Shown here in pieces: positions 5,681 through 14,155 of a stretch of DNA of 33,932 nucleotides (positions within the stretch are counted from its first letter, which is position 1; every line of letters begins with the position of its first letter). Source of the DNA: HGM12998 sp900756495. GTDB taxonomy: Bacteria > Bacillota > Clostridia > Oscillospirales > Oscillospiraceae. Below the pieces are notes generated by a model. The model was not told the origin of the DNA. It made no database searches and worked only from the letters and a program-made list of their open reading frames with translations. The translations under genes and the position numbers were made by a program. The DNA lies in contig CAUEFI010000024.1 of NCBI GenBank assembly GCA_958477305.1, positions 1-33,932 on the forward strand. The letters run 5' to 3'.

Positions 5681-6970
5681 CTACTCCCACTCGATGGTGC
5701 CGGTAGGCTTTGGCGTCAAATCATAGAGAACACGGTTGACTCCCTTTACCTCATGGGTAATGCGGTCTGTGATTTTCTTGAGCAATGTAAAGGGAATCTC
5801 CTCTACAGTTGCAGTCATAGCATCTACAGTGTTTACCGCTCTGAGTATAACGGGCCAGTCAAAGGTTCGCACATTGTCCCGCACACCCACCGATTTGAAA
5901 TCGGGGACTATGGTAAAATACTGCCAAACCCTTCCCTCCAGTCCGGCGGCGGCAAACTCCTCCCGCAAAATAGCGTCTGATTCCCGTACCGCCTCCAGGC
6001 GATCGCGGGTAATAGCGCCCAGACAGCGCACGCCCAATCCAGGACCAGGGAAGGGCTGGCGATAGACCATGCCATCGGGCAGTCCCAGTGCCTTGCCACA
6101 GGCCCGAACCTCATCCTTAAAGAGCATCTTCAGGGGCTCCACCAGGGCAAAGTTCAAATCCTCAGGCAGGCCGCCCACATTGTGGTGCGCTTTCACTGCC
6201 TTGGCGGTCTTTGTACCGCTCTCAATGATATCGGGGTAGATGGTGCCCTGCCCCAGAAACTCAATGCCGTCCAGCTTGCGGGCCTCTTCCTCAAATACAC
6301 GGATGAATTCGGCGCCGATGATCTTCCGTTTCTGCTCCGGATCGGAGACGCCGGAGAGCTTATCCAGGAAGCGATCTACTGCGTCCACATAGATAAGGTT
6401 GGCATCCATTTGGTTCCGGAAAACCTCCACCACCTGCTCAGGCTCACCCTTGCGCAAAAGGCCGTGATTGACGTGGACGCAGGTAAGCTGTTTGCCGATG
6501 GCCCTGATGAGAAGGGCCGCCACCACGGAGGAATCTACCCCGCCGCTGAGGGCAAGAAGGACCTTCTTATCACCCACTTGCTGCCGGATCAGTTCTACCT
6601 GGTCGGCGATAAAATTCTCCATATTCCAGTTTGCCTGGGCACCGCAGACTCCAAAGACAAAGTTGGAAAGAGCCTCTCTGCGCTTTTCCGGATCGGACGG
6701 CCAGGGTGCATCCCCCCTGTGATCTGCCAAAAGGACAGGGATGCTGCAGTTATAAATTTCCTTTGCTGCGTCGATCTCCACGCCATCCACCAGACGGTTG
6801 GGGCCGCCGTTGAGGATGATGCCCTTCACATTGGGCAGCGCCTCCAACTCCTCCAGCGTAATATCGTGAGGATGAATCTCGCTGTAGACGCCCAGAGCCC
6901 GAATCTCACGGGCCAGGCGGGCATTCTCCTCGCTGCCCAGATCCAGAATCAGAATCATATCCTGCCGCAT
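5681..6970 (-). CDS. guaA: GMP synthetase with a collapsed amidotransferase domain
   Basis: GMP synthase converts XMP to GMP. The ATP-pyrophosphatase domain is intact: P-loop SGGVDSS (142-148), LTCVHVNHGLLRKGE, GQGTIYPDIIESG, KSHHN-type VKAHHNVGGLP, PFPGPGLGVRCLG, and the C-terminal dimerisation domain to KPTGTIEWE. The N-terminal glutamine amidotransferase is not: residues 1-80 keep the first half (DLGSEENARLAREIRALGVYSE, IILNGGPN), but the catalytic Cys elbow (G-x-C-x-G) and the His-Glu pair are absent. The sequence jumps from IPVLLADHRGDAPWP to LSNFVFGVCG. Total length is 429 instead of about 510-525. It presumably uses free ammonia or a separate glutaminase. ATG 6970 has AGGAGGT upstream; it lies 27 bases after the large GLUG gene. 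I see no purine riboswitch. Confidence 0.93.
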   Translation of the reverse strand: MRQDMILILDLGSEENARLAREIRALGVYSEIHPHDITLEELEALPNVKGIILNGGPNRLVDGVEIDAAKEIYNCSIPVLLADHRGDAPWPSDPEKRREALSNFVFGVCGAQANWNMENFIADQVELIRQQVGDKKVLLALSGGVDSSVVAALLIRAIGKQLTCVHVNHGLLRKGEPEQVVEVFRNQMDANLIYVDAVDRFLDKLSGVSDPEQKRKIIGAEFIRVFEEEARKLDGIEFLGQGTIYPDIIESGTKTAKAVKAHHNVGGLPEDLNFALVEPLKMLFKDEVRACGKALGLPDGMVYRQPFPGPGLGVRCLGAITRDRLEAVRESDAILREEFAAAGLEGRVWQYFTIVPDFKSVGVRDNVRTFDWPVILRAVNTVDAMTATVEEIPFTLLKKITDRITHEVKGVNRVLYDLTPKPTGTIEWE

Positions 6971-6997
6971 TACAATACCTCCTACGTTATTGTCAAA

Positions 6998-9900
6998 CTA
7001 TCCTACCACATCCGACATATTCTGCGCAAGAGGATCCGGCTCTGTTTGAACGGCTTTCTCCCTCTTTCTTTTTCTTCTGCTCCGTTCCAGAAATACCAGG
7101 ATAAGTATCAGCATCAAAGTACAAACGGCAATCAGGAGGATGATTCCCCTCTCTCCCCCCTGCGCCGTCACGCAAAAGGTCACTGAGTCTCCCCCGTGTT
7201 TCAGCAACAGATAGCTGCCGTCTGTCTCGTAACTTTGCTGCTGCCAGGAACCGTTCGAACACAGAACCCACAGGGTGTAACTTCCATCTCCAGGAAGGCG
7301 GTAATGGACGGTATAGGCCGGGCTCCCCAGTTCTGGGTCAGCCACCGTGACAGTATAGGCCACGCCGGAATGCCGGTTCCCAATCCCATCGCTCCATTGC
7401 ACCTCCGTATGGGAAACTTTCATCTCTGCCTCGCTGCTGAAGCTCCCATCCACCAAGATCTGCGGAGGTTCTCCCCCCGCTGAGAGAGCGGAAGCATATG
7501 GGATATACTCTGCTTCCAGTGTACGGCTGAAGGTCAGGCAGCTTAAATTCAGCTCCGGCCACCGGGCGGTATATCCATCCTTAGCCGGAATTTCGGGCAG
7601 GGCGCTTAAACTGTCTCCATAAGAGAAAGGAATGACGGCAACCGTCTCCCCATCCGCTATAAACGTCAGAGAAAAGCTGGTAAATGCGTCTGGCACCCCT
7701 TCTCCTCCAGTCAGGTAATCAAAAGTGACGGGCTCCGCATTTCCCGCATAGCTGACACCGTCGATCCCTGCCAGTGTCTGGTGAGTAAAGTAATTTTCCT
7801 CCACTGTTCCGCTCCCGCTCACATCTCCGGCAACGGTGCCGAGAAACTCCCGTCCCTCCTCCAGTTCCGCCAATACGCGGCAGCCGGTCAAAGTCTCCCC
7901 CAGACCTGCCACACCTCCTACATAGTCCCGGCCGGACAGGGTACACTTCACCCAACAGTCCCGAATTGCCGCCCGGGACGCTCCGGCCACGCCGCCGACG
8001 TAGTCCCCGCCGGTGCTTGTCACAGGACCATAGCTCTCTGAGTCAGACAGGCTGCCCAAATCCATTCGGCCCGCGATGCCGCCCACGTAGTCCTTCCTGG
8101 CAGTCACTTTCCCGGCATTTATGCAGCTTCTCACAACCGCCTTGGCTTGAAAACGAAAATCGGCAGAGCGGCTTCCACGCTCGGTCAGATCGTCTTCCGG
8201 ATCGAAGTCATATTCTACTGCCATAGAACCGACGATACCGGCCACATTCACATCTCCCTCCACAATCCCGGTATTTTGGGATGAGGAGATGGTTCCCGCA
8301 TCGCTGTTTTGCCTACCGTTTTGGTCAGAGACATCCTCAAAGTAATCCTCTGAACTGCTCTCCTGTCCAGCCTCCACAGCCTGGCGCAGCGCATCTGTGA
8401 CATTTCCCATCTGGGCGCTAATGGCCCGCAGATTGTCCAGTAAGCTTTCAGAAGCAGAATCCATAACACTGTTGAGCCTGTCCGCCTCGTCCATCAGGCC
8501 GGAAAGAGCCTCGTTGAGCACATCACCCTTTTCTGTTATACCATCGTCCAAAGGGGTTAATTGTATAGAGGGTTTGTCGGCAAGCGCCCGGACGATCCTG
8601 CGCATCTCCTCTATCGCGTCAGCCAGGCTGCCCGCCCCGCCTGATAAACTGCCGGCAGCCTGGCCTAATATATCGGCTGCATCGCGGAGCGAATCACCTG
8701 CTCCTGTCAAATCGTCCAGCGCAGCACACACGTCATCTGCCGCCTCTGACATGTCCGCCCCAGCTTCAGCCAAGCCGTCAAAGGCAGAGGCTATAAGGGA
8801 GAACAGATCTGTGATTGCCCCAATGTCCCAGTCCTTTAATGCTGCAGACAATGTATCTATCGCGCGAGCAATTTCCTTCATGGATTCTCCCAATGCCGTT
8901 ATTCCCTGGCGCAGTTCTGCCCAAGCCGGGTTCGACCAGATCTCGGTGTCTCCCGCTCTCATTGCCTGCAGGAGCGCTTGAAAGGCGCTTTCCACCTCTT
9001 GACAGGACTTGCTTAGGTCAGCCAGCCCGGCAGACAGTTCATAGAGCGCTTCTGACAGTGTCTCGTTGTCTCCCAAGTTCTTCCGCAGGGCATCCAATCC
9101 CTTTCTGATCTCCGCAAACGCTGCCGAAGTCCGACTCAAGGCACGCTCTGCCTCCTCCACCGCCAAGCGAAGGTCGGCGGCGGCGTCACGTCCCAAATCA
9201 GCCGCAAGTGAGCCCTCATCCAGTGCTTTTCTAAGTTGGCGGGCCGCCTCCTCCATCTGTTCCACAGACTCCTGAGCGGAATACAGCGCCGGATCCATCT
9301 GATCCAATGTCCAGGAAATCCGCGCCGACACGTCGTTCACGGCATCTATCCCGCCATCGGCCCACTGGACAAAAGCGTCACTCAAAGCTGCGGCAGAGTC
9401 CTTCACCTCCGAAGTCCGGCCGGATAGAACAGACAGCTGTGCAGAGACGGCATGTGAGGAATCCCCTGCTTCATCCAAAGACTGATCCATCAGCTTTTGG
9501 AGTGCATCCAGTTCATCCCAGAGACGATTGAGCGCACTTTCACTGTAGGTCAGCAGCAGTTCGGGTTCCAACTGTCCTGCAATACCGCCCACATCCTTTC
9601 GTCCGCGGACTGTGCCGCTGTTGGAACAGCCGTCCAGATAGCCTGACTGCCGGCCAACAATACCGCCCACATTGTAGCCCACATGTTCATACCCCACGGA
9701 CCCAGTATTGCGGCAGCCCTGAATGATTCCCGTGGAAAAGCCCGCGATACCTCCAATGTCGGTGCTGGATGGAATATTTTCGGTGGCGTTAAGCTGAGTC
9801 AAGTCCAACTCTTCCACCGCCACAGTTGCCTTGACTTCAGTGATATTAACCCCGCCGCTGTTCTCACACTGCACAAGACTTCCCAAATTCCGTCCAACCA

Positions 9901-10471
9901 CGCCCCCTACATAGTGTTCCCCGGTTACGTTGGCGGAGGCGGTACAGTTCACCAGCTTTCCAGCGGCTGTGTTCAGTCCTGCTAAGCCTCCCACCGTATC
10001 CTTTCCGGCCACTTCGCCATTAAAAATACAGTTGGAGATGATACCGCTGTTGCTGCCCGCAATGCCTCCAACATTTCCGGCGCTCCCCGCGGGCTCTATC
10101 CGGCCCTCTACGATAAGATTTCGCACCTGGCCGTCCTGCTGAATATATCGAAACAGGCCCTGATTGCTGCCTGCTCCGGTCAGCGTAAAGCCGGTAACCC
10201 GGTGTCCCTGCCCATCAAAACTGCCTCCAAAGGAGGGAATGGGAGAAAACGAGATTCCTTTCAAATCGATATCCGCTTTTAATACCACAGTCTTCCCTTG
10301 AGACCAGGTATCAAGGGAACAGCGGCGGGAAAAGTCTGCAAATTCTTCTCCCGTCCAGATGATCACAGTCTCTCCATTCTCAGACGCCCCCCAAGCCGGG
10401 GCTGTCAGAGTGAGCAGAAGAGCTGTGAGCAAAAAGAGTGCTGAACTACGCATCAGGCATTTGCGTCTCAT
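6998..10471 (-). CDS. Giant cell-surface GLUG-repeat protein with central helical domain and C-terminal anchor
   Basis: A 1157-residue exported protein. Start ATG 10471 follows GGAGGAGGGG and is followed by a signal peptide (residues 1-29, LFLLTALLLTLTAPAWGA). Residues ~30-305 hold GLUG-type beta-helix repeats (NVGGIAGSNSGIISNC, TVGGLAGLNTAAGKLVNC, YVGGVVGRNLGSLVQC, DVGGIAG). Residues ~305-725 are a long alanine-rich helical region with heptad-like pattern, similar in style to the YhgE/Pip periplasmic helices. A second GLUG block (~730-905) and a beta-rich domain follow, then one TM helix (LLIAVCTLMLILILVFLE) and a basic tail. The gene overlaps the 3' end of the MMPL permease gene by 26 bases, so it is the downstream partner in one operon. 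It likely forms an extracytoplasmic extension of that transporter; the substrate is unknown. Confidence 0.8.
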   Translation of the reverse strand: MRRKCLMRSSALFLLTALLLTLTAPAWGASENGETVIIWTGEEFADFSRRCSLDTWSQGKTVVLKADIDLKGISFSPIPSFGGSFDGQGHRVTGFTLTGAGSNQGLFRYIQQDGQVRNLIVEGRIEPAGSAGNVGGIAGSNSGIISNCIFNGEVAGKDTVGGLAGLNTAAGKLVNCTASANVTGEHYVGGVVGRNLGSLVQCENSGGVNITEVKATVAVEELDLTQLNATENIPSSTDIGGIAGFSTGIIQGCRNTGSVGYEHVGYNVGGIVGRQSGYLDGCSNSGTVRGRKDVGGIAGQLEPELLLTYSESALNRLWDELDALQKLMDQSLDEAGDSSHAVSAQLSVLSGRTSEVKDSAAALSDAFVQWADGGIDAVNDVSARISWTLDQMDPALYSAQESVEQMEEAARQLRKALDEGSLAADLGRDAAADLRLAVEEAERALSRTSAAFAEIRKGLDALRKNLGDNETLSEALYELSAGLADLSKSCQEVESAFQALLQAMRAGDTEIWSNPAWAELRQGITALGESMKEIARAIDTLSAALKDWDIGAITDLFSLIASAFDGLAEAGADMSEAADDVCAALDDLTGAGDSLRDAADILGQAAGSLSGGAGSLADAIEEMRRIVRALADKPSIQLTPLDDGITEKGDVLNEALSGLMDEADRLNSVMDSASESLLDNLRAISAQMGNVTDALRQAVEAGQESSSEDYFEDVSDQNGRQNSDAGTISSSQNTGIVEGDVNVAGIVGSMAVEYDFDPEDDLTERGSRSADFRFQAKAVVRSCINAGKVTARKDYVGGIAGRMDLGSLSDSESYGPVTSTGGDYVGGVAGASRAAIRDCWVKCTLSGRDYVGGVAGLGETLTGCRVLAELEEGREFLGTVAGDVSGSGTVEENYFTHQTLAGIDGVSYAGNAEPVTFDYLTGGEGVPDAFTSFSLTFIADGETVAVIPFSYGDSLSALPEIPAKDGYTARWPELNLSCLTFSRTLEAEYIPYASALSAGGEPPQILVDGSFSSEAEMKVSHTEVQWSDGIGNRHSGVAYTVTVADPELGSPAYTVHYRLPGDGSYTLWVLCSNGSWQQQSYETDGSYLLLKHGGDSVTFCVTAQGGERGIILLIAVCTLMLILILVFLERSRRKRKREKAVQTEPDPLAQNMSDVVG

Positions 10472-12914
10472 CGGACTTCCCCTCCTCCCTTTCCGGATCC
10501 TCACTGAGTGCTCCCGCCTCCACAATGGCTGAAACTTCGCCGTGTATGACGCCGCGTATGGTGGCGTCCACCACACCGGAGATACGTCCCCGCACCCGGC
10601 CATCCACAAAGATAGTACCGTTGGCGCTGCGGGTTAATTCAGGCATTTTCAGATGAAACCGTGTCTTCTCTACCAGTAGATCACCTAAAATCAGGATCTG
10701 TGGCAGAACGCCCATAACCAAAACCATAGAAATAATCGTCCCCCTGCCCAGGCATGCGCCAATACCTACGATTACCGGATTGGAAGAGAGCTGGCTAATC
10801 AGGATACCGGCTACAGCCAAAATAGTACCCGAAGTCAGCACCGTAGGGAAGGCCAGATTTAAGCTCTCTATGATGGCCTCCCGGGCCGGAAGCTGTTGTT
10901 TAAGCTCATGATACCGGCTTGAAATCACGATAGCATAGTCGATGTTGGCCCCCATTTGAATTGCAGTAACGATGAGGTAGCTCAGGAAAAAGACCGGGGT
11001 ATTCGTCAGTGTGGGGAACGAAAAGTTGAGCCAGACGCTGCCCTGGATAATGAGAATCAGCAGCACAGGCAGACCTGCAGACTTAAAAGTAAAGAGGAGC
11101 ACCAGAATCACAAAGACCACTGTAAGTACGCTGATGATAACATTATCCCGTGCAAAAGAGACCGACTGGTCGTAGTCGCTGGTGGAATTTCCAACCAAAA
11201 CACTCTGACCGGAGCCATAATACCGAGCCGCCGCCCCGCGGATGGTCTGAAGAAAATCAAAGGTCTCCTGGCTCTCCTCAGGCAGCTCCAGGCTGATCAG
11301 CAGGCGGGAGTACTGCTCTCCCTGGAGCTGCGCTCTGGCCCGAGTCAGCTGAATATACATGTCGTCCAGCTCCTCTGACAAAGCGTCGTCCAGGGTAACA
11401 TAGCCCTCCGACTTCTGATCATAGAGAAATAAAAACATGTCCATGAGTGGGACGGCATAGGTGTCCAGTCCGCTGACCACCTGGCCGTATTCCTCCTGGT
11501 CGGCAGCATAGGCGGCATAGAGCAGACGTATCAGTTCGTAATCCACATCCGTCATCTCTGAAAACTGGCGGGGTGTCAGCTTATCGGTCAGGGTATAGCC
11601 TTCCATAGCCTCTGTATTGGCAAGTCCCAGAACATAGTCAACCTCATCGTAGCTCTCCAGGTGCTTCAGCAGCGCCTTCTCGCTGCCATAGTTTCCCTGC
11701 GGCACCAGAAGCGCAAGCATGTTCTGGCTGCCAAAGATATCGCTGATGCGCTCTTCAGCGACCTGGCTCTCATTTTTCCGCGCAGTATCCAGGTTACTCT
11801 CTCCATAGGCATAGGGGCATTGAGAAGACAGGAAGAATCCGGCAACCAGAAGCACACAAAAAAGAGGCGCTACTACATATCGGGTCTTAATGACGAATTT
11901 TCCCCACAGGTCAATCCGGGGGACAAAGTTCCGGTGTCCGCTCCGGTCAATGGCGTTGGAGAAGAGCAGCAACAGGCTCGGCATCAGGGTAAATACAGAG
12001 AGCATACTGAACAATATGGCCTTAATAAGCACCAACCCCAGATCGAAGCCAATGCGGTACTGCATGAACATCATAGCTGCCAAACCCGAAATTGTGGTCA
12101 GACTGCTTGCTGAAATCTCTGGAATAGCCGCTTTCAGCGCATTGATACAGGCGCATCGGGGGTCGTGGAGCTCCCGTTCCTCGGTAAAGCGATGGAGCAG
12201 TATGATGGCATAGTCGATAGACAAAGCCAACTGCAGAACCACTGTTACTGAATTGGAGACAAACGAGATTTCCTTCAGCCAGTAATTGGTTCCCATGTTG
12301 AGGAGCGCTGCGGCGCCGAAAGTAAGGATTAGCACTGGAATTTCAGCATAGGTCCGGGAAGTCAAAAGCAGCACCAAGACAATGACGGCGGCGGCCACCG
12401 CCATAATCAGATTCATCTCCTTTGCCAGCGTTTCTGCCCCGGAACTTCCGACCTCACTGGAGATGTAGCAGTCGTAATCCGCCAACGCCTCCCTCAGCGC
12501 GTCCATTGCCGCCAAACTCTTTCTATCCTCCGCCTCCCCATCAAATGTGACATCAAAGAGGGCATTCGTCCCCTTAAAATGTTCAGCGCCGCCGTCAAAG
12601 TCTACGAAAGCTACGCCACTGATGCCCCCCAATTCATCTGCCAGCTGTTCCGCGATCTCTGCCGTCACGTTGGATACCATTACCCGAGCAGTACCGTAGG
12701 TAGTAAACTCCTCCTCCATCAGAGTCAGTCCCCTGCGCGTCTCCGTGTCGGCGGGCAGATAAGCCGTCAGATCGTTGCAGACCGCCACCCATCCCTGAGA
12801 TACCACTGAGAACATCAGCGTCCCAATATACAGAAACAGAATCAGATTTCTCTTGTCTACAATAAATGTAGCCAGCCGCTCAAAAAAGCCTCTGCTTCCC
12901 ATGTTCTGCGCCAT
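10446..12914 (-). CDS. MMPL/RND-superfamily transporter with repeat-like C-terminal tail
   Basis: An 822-residue polytopic permease of the MmpL/YdfJ class, which moves lipids or hydrophobic compounds out of the membrane using the proton gradient. Two RND halves are evident: TM1, an extracytoplasmic loop (~40-165), five TM helices including LQLALSIDYAIILLHRFTEE; then TM7, a second loop and TM8-12 including QMGANIDYAIVISSRYHEL. The two SIDYA/NIDYA motifs carry the proton-relay Asp. After TM12 (ILILGDLLVEKTRF) comes an unusual tail, GTIFVDGRVRGRISGVVDATIRGVIHGEVSAIVEAG, with a short repeat resembling bactofilin beta-helix rungs. I prefer ATG 12914, 10 bases after AGGAG; the ATG at 12923 is too close to it. 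Partners: 12958-13260 upstream, GLUG protein downstream. Confidence 0.85.
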   Translation of the reverse strand: MAQNMGSRGFFERLATFIVDKRNLILFLYIGTLMFSVVSQGWVAVCNDLTAYLPADTETRRGLTLMEEEFTTYGTARVMVSNVTAEIAEQLADELGGISGVAFVDFDGGAEHFKGTNALFDVTFDGEAEDRKSLAAMDALREALADYDCYISSEVGSSGAETLAKEMNLIMAVAAAVIVLVLLLTSRTYAEIPVLILTFGAAALLNMGTNYWLKEISFVSNSVTVVLQLALSIDYAIILLHRFTEERELHDPRCACINALKAAIPEISASSLTTISGLAAMMFMQYRIGFDLGLVLIKAILFSMLSVFTLMPSLLLLFSNAIDRSGHRNFVPRIDLWGKFVIKTRYVVAPLFCVLLVAGFFLSSQCPYAYGESNLDTARKNESQVAEERISDIFGSQNMLALLVPQGNYGSEKALLKHLESYDEVDYVLGLANTEAMEGYTLTDKLTPRQFSEMTDVDYELIRLLYAAYAADQEEYGQVVSGLDTYAVPLMDMFLFLYDQKSEGYVTLDDALSEELDDMYIQLTRARAQLQGEQYSRLLISLELPEESQETFDFLQTIRGAAARYYGSGQSVLVGNSTSDYDQSVSFARDNVIISVLTVVFVILVLLFTFKSAGLPVLLILIIQGSVWLNFSFPTLTNTPVFFLSYLIVTAIQMGANIDYAIVISSRYHELKQQLPAREAIIESLNLAFPTVLTSGTILAVAGILISQLSSNPVIVGIGACLGRGTIISMVLVMGVLPQILILGDLLVEKTRFHLKMPELTRSANGTIFVDGRVRGRISGVVDATIRGVIHGEVSAIVEAGALSEDPEREEGKSDETQMPDA

Positions 12915-12957
12915 TTGTGTCATCTCTCCTGTCTGGGCAACTGCCCTATCCCGTGGT

Positions 12958-13260
12958 TTACACTTTGGTCTCCATCAGGGTACCGGTCCATTCCATTTTC
13001 CCCTTGCTGGTATCCGCTGTACCAGACAGATCACCGGCAATCAGATGAAGTACCGAGTCACAGGCGATCGCTCCCATCACCGAGTCCAGCCGGCAGGACA
13101 GACAGAGCTCCTCCGGCCCGGTCCGACGCCCCGTAACAGAATTGACATATCCCAACAGCGAGAGCGTGCCCTTCACCAATTTTCCGCAATAGGTCATCTC
13201 CAGCCGCCCTTCCCTGGGGCCCATGGGGCTGTGAAGGGTAACTGTATAGATCTCCGTCAT
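12958..13260 (-). CDS. 100-residue beta-rich protein at head of MMPL operon
   Basis: Product MTEIYTVTLHSPMGPREGRLEMTYCG, then KLVKGTLSLLGYVNSVTGRRTGPEELCLSCRLDSVMGAIACDS and a C-terminal strand region (LIAGDLSGTADTSKGKMEWTGTLME). It has no signal peptide or TM helix, and alternating strands suggest a small lipocalin- or barrel-like fold, so it could bind a small lipid, but I do not recognise a family. ATG 13260 follows GGGGGAGGG. It is the first gene of the leftward operon (44 bases before the MMPL start) and faces the TetR gene 13422 across a control region. The partnership with MMPL and GLUG genes is the only functional clue. Confidence 0.65.
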   Translation of the reverse strand: MTEIYTVTLHSPMGPREGRLEMTYCGKLVKGTLSLLGYVNSVTGRRTGPEELCLSCRLDSVMGAIACDSVLHLIAGDLSGTADTSKGKMEWTGTLMETKV

Positions 13261-13289
13261 GATGCCCTCCCCCTTTCCGGGTCATGTTA

Positions 13290-13301
13290 GGCCGATCGGC
13301 C
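13290..13301. promoter_or_regulatory. 12-bp palindrome in the divergent TetR/MMPL control region
   Basis: GGCCGATCGGCC, a perfect palindrome 29 bp upstream of the 13260 start, flanked by TTTCCGG (13274-13280) and CCGGAAA (13300-13306). A plausible TetR operator. No strong promoter is visible on the MMPL side; TATACT (13392-13397) may be the -10 of the TetR gene. Confidence 0.35.
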
Positions 13302-13421
13302 GGAAAACACAATATACAATCTCTCCCCATTTGTCGTGAGGACAGCCTCCCCGTACAGATGATTATGCTGGAATTCGCTTCCCCGACATGGTATACTTAA
13401 GAAGAAACGAGAGGTGTGCAC

Positions 13422-14000
13422 ATGGAAAAAAAGCCTGCCGCCGCGCCTGATGCCACAAAAATGGCCCTCACGGCCTCCCTCAAACGCCTTATGGCACAAA
13501 AACCGCTGAACAAAATCTCAATCAGGGAGATTACGGAGGGCTGCGGCGTCAACCGGCAGACCTTCTACTATCACTTTGAGGATATTTATGATCAAGTGAA
13601 ATGGATGTACCAGCAGGAGGCCATCTCTCTCCTGGCGCAGCACGAAGGTGTTCTGGTGTGGCAGGACGGCCTGCTCCAGCTCTTCCGCTATTTGCAGAAT
13701 AACCGTGCTGTTTGTCTTTGTACATTGAAGTCGATGGGACGGGATCATCTCAAGCGGTTTTTCCTCGCTGATATCCATGCTATCATCCACCGGACCATCG
13801 ACAGTCTTTTCGAAGGGATGCCTCTTTCCGCTGAACAGCAGGAGCTTTCTACCCACTTCTACGTTGTGGCACTGGCCGGTATGATTGAAAGCTGGCTGCT
13901 TGGAGAGATAGACCGTTCTCCGGAGGAACTGGTGTCTTTTGCCGACGATATGATCCAGGATCAGATGGCAGGCGCCAGGCTGCGACTTGGAATCGCATAG
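13422..14000 (+). CDS. TetR/AcrR-family repressor (DhaS-like), MMPL operon regulator
   Basis: A 192-residue regulator. N-terminal helix-turn-helix: TASLKRLMAQKPLNKISIREITEGCGVNRQTFYYHFEDIYDQV, with the YYHF signature of TetR proteins; the rest is helical, of the TetR_C_7/DhaS type (LLAQHEGVLVWQDGLLQLFRYLQNN, HIVYV-like STHFYVVALAGMIESWLLGEIDRSPEELVSFADDM). ATG 13422 is chosen since AGAGGTG precedes it by 6; GTG 13416 would lie on that site. It is divergent from the leftward small gene/MMPL/GLUG operon and probably represses it; the ligand would be the substrate of the transporter. Confidence 0.85.
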   Translation: MEKKPAAAPDATKMALTASLKRLMAQKPLNKISIREITEGCGVNRQTFYYHFEDIYDQVKWMYQQEAISLLAQHEGVLVWQDGLLQLFRYLQNNRAVCLCTLKSMGRDHLKRFFLADIHAIIHRTIDSLFEGMPLSAEQQELSTHFYVVALAGMIESWLLGEIDRSPEELVSFADDMIQDQMAGARLRLGIA

Positions 14001-14005
14001 GGGGC

Positions 14006-14047
14006 AGCAGGGGCATGCGCTGAGTTCTTACAGCGCATGCCCCTGCT
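14006..14047. terminator. Long hairpin terminator between TetR and aldo/keto reductase
   Basis: Perfect 17-bp inverted repeat, AGCAGGGGCATGCGCTG (14006-14022) and its complement (14031-14047), loop of 8. No T-tract, so it probably marks the mRNA 3' end or a weak bidirectional stop. Confidence 0.6.
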
Positions 14048-14085
14048 GTCATATCAATCTGCCTGCAAAATATTTCAGATATATC

Positions 14086-14114
14086 TTACCTTTCAAATAT
14101 GAATCTGATATAAT
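14086..14114 (+). promoter_or_regulatory. Promoter for the AKR-MFS operon
   Basis: TTACCT (14086-14091), 17 bases, TATAAT (14109-14114), 42 bases upstream of the ATG at 14156. Confidence 0.65.
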
Positions 14115-14155
14115 AAAAGACATCTCAGAATCATCTTTGAACGGGAGGTCTTTTT

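Noticed and set aside
6971..6997. Purine riboswitch for guaA
   Set aside because: Only 27 bases separate guaA from the preceding stop codon, too few for an aptamer, and no such motif lies in the preceding gene end.
6182..7186. 334-residue plus-strand frame over guaA and the GLUG gene end
   Set aside because: Antisense shadow of guaA with no protein family resemblance.
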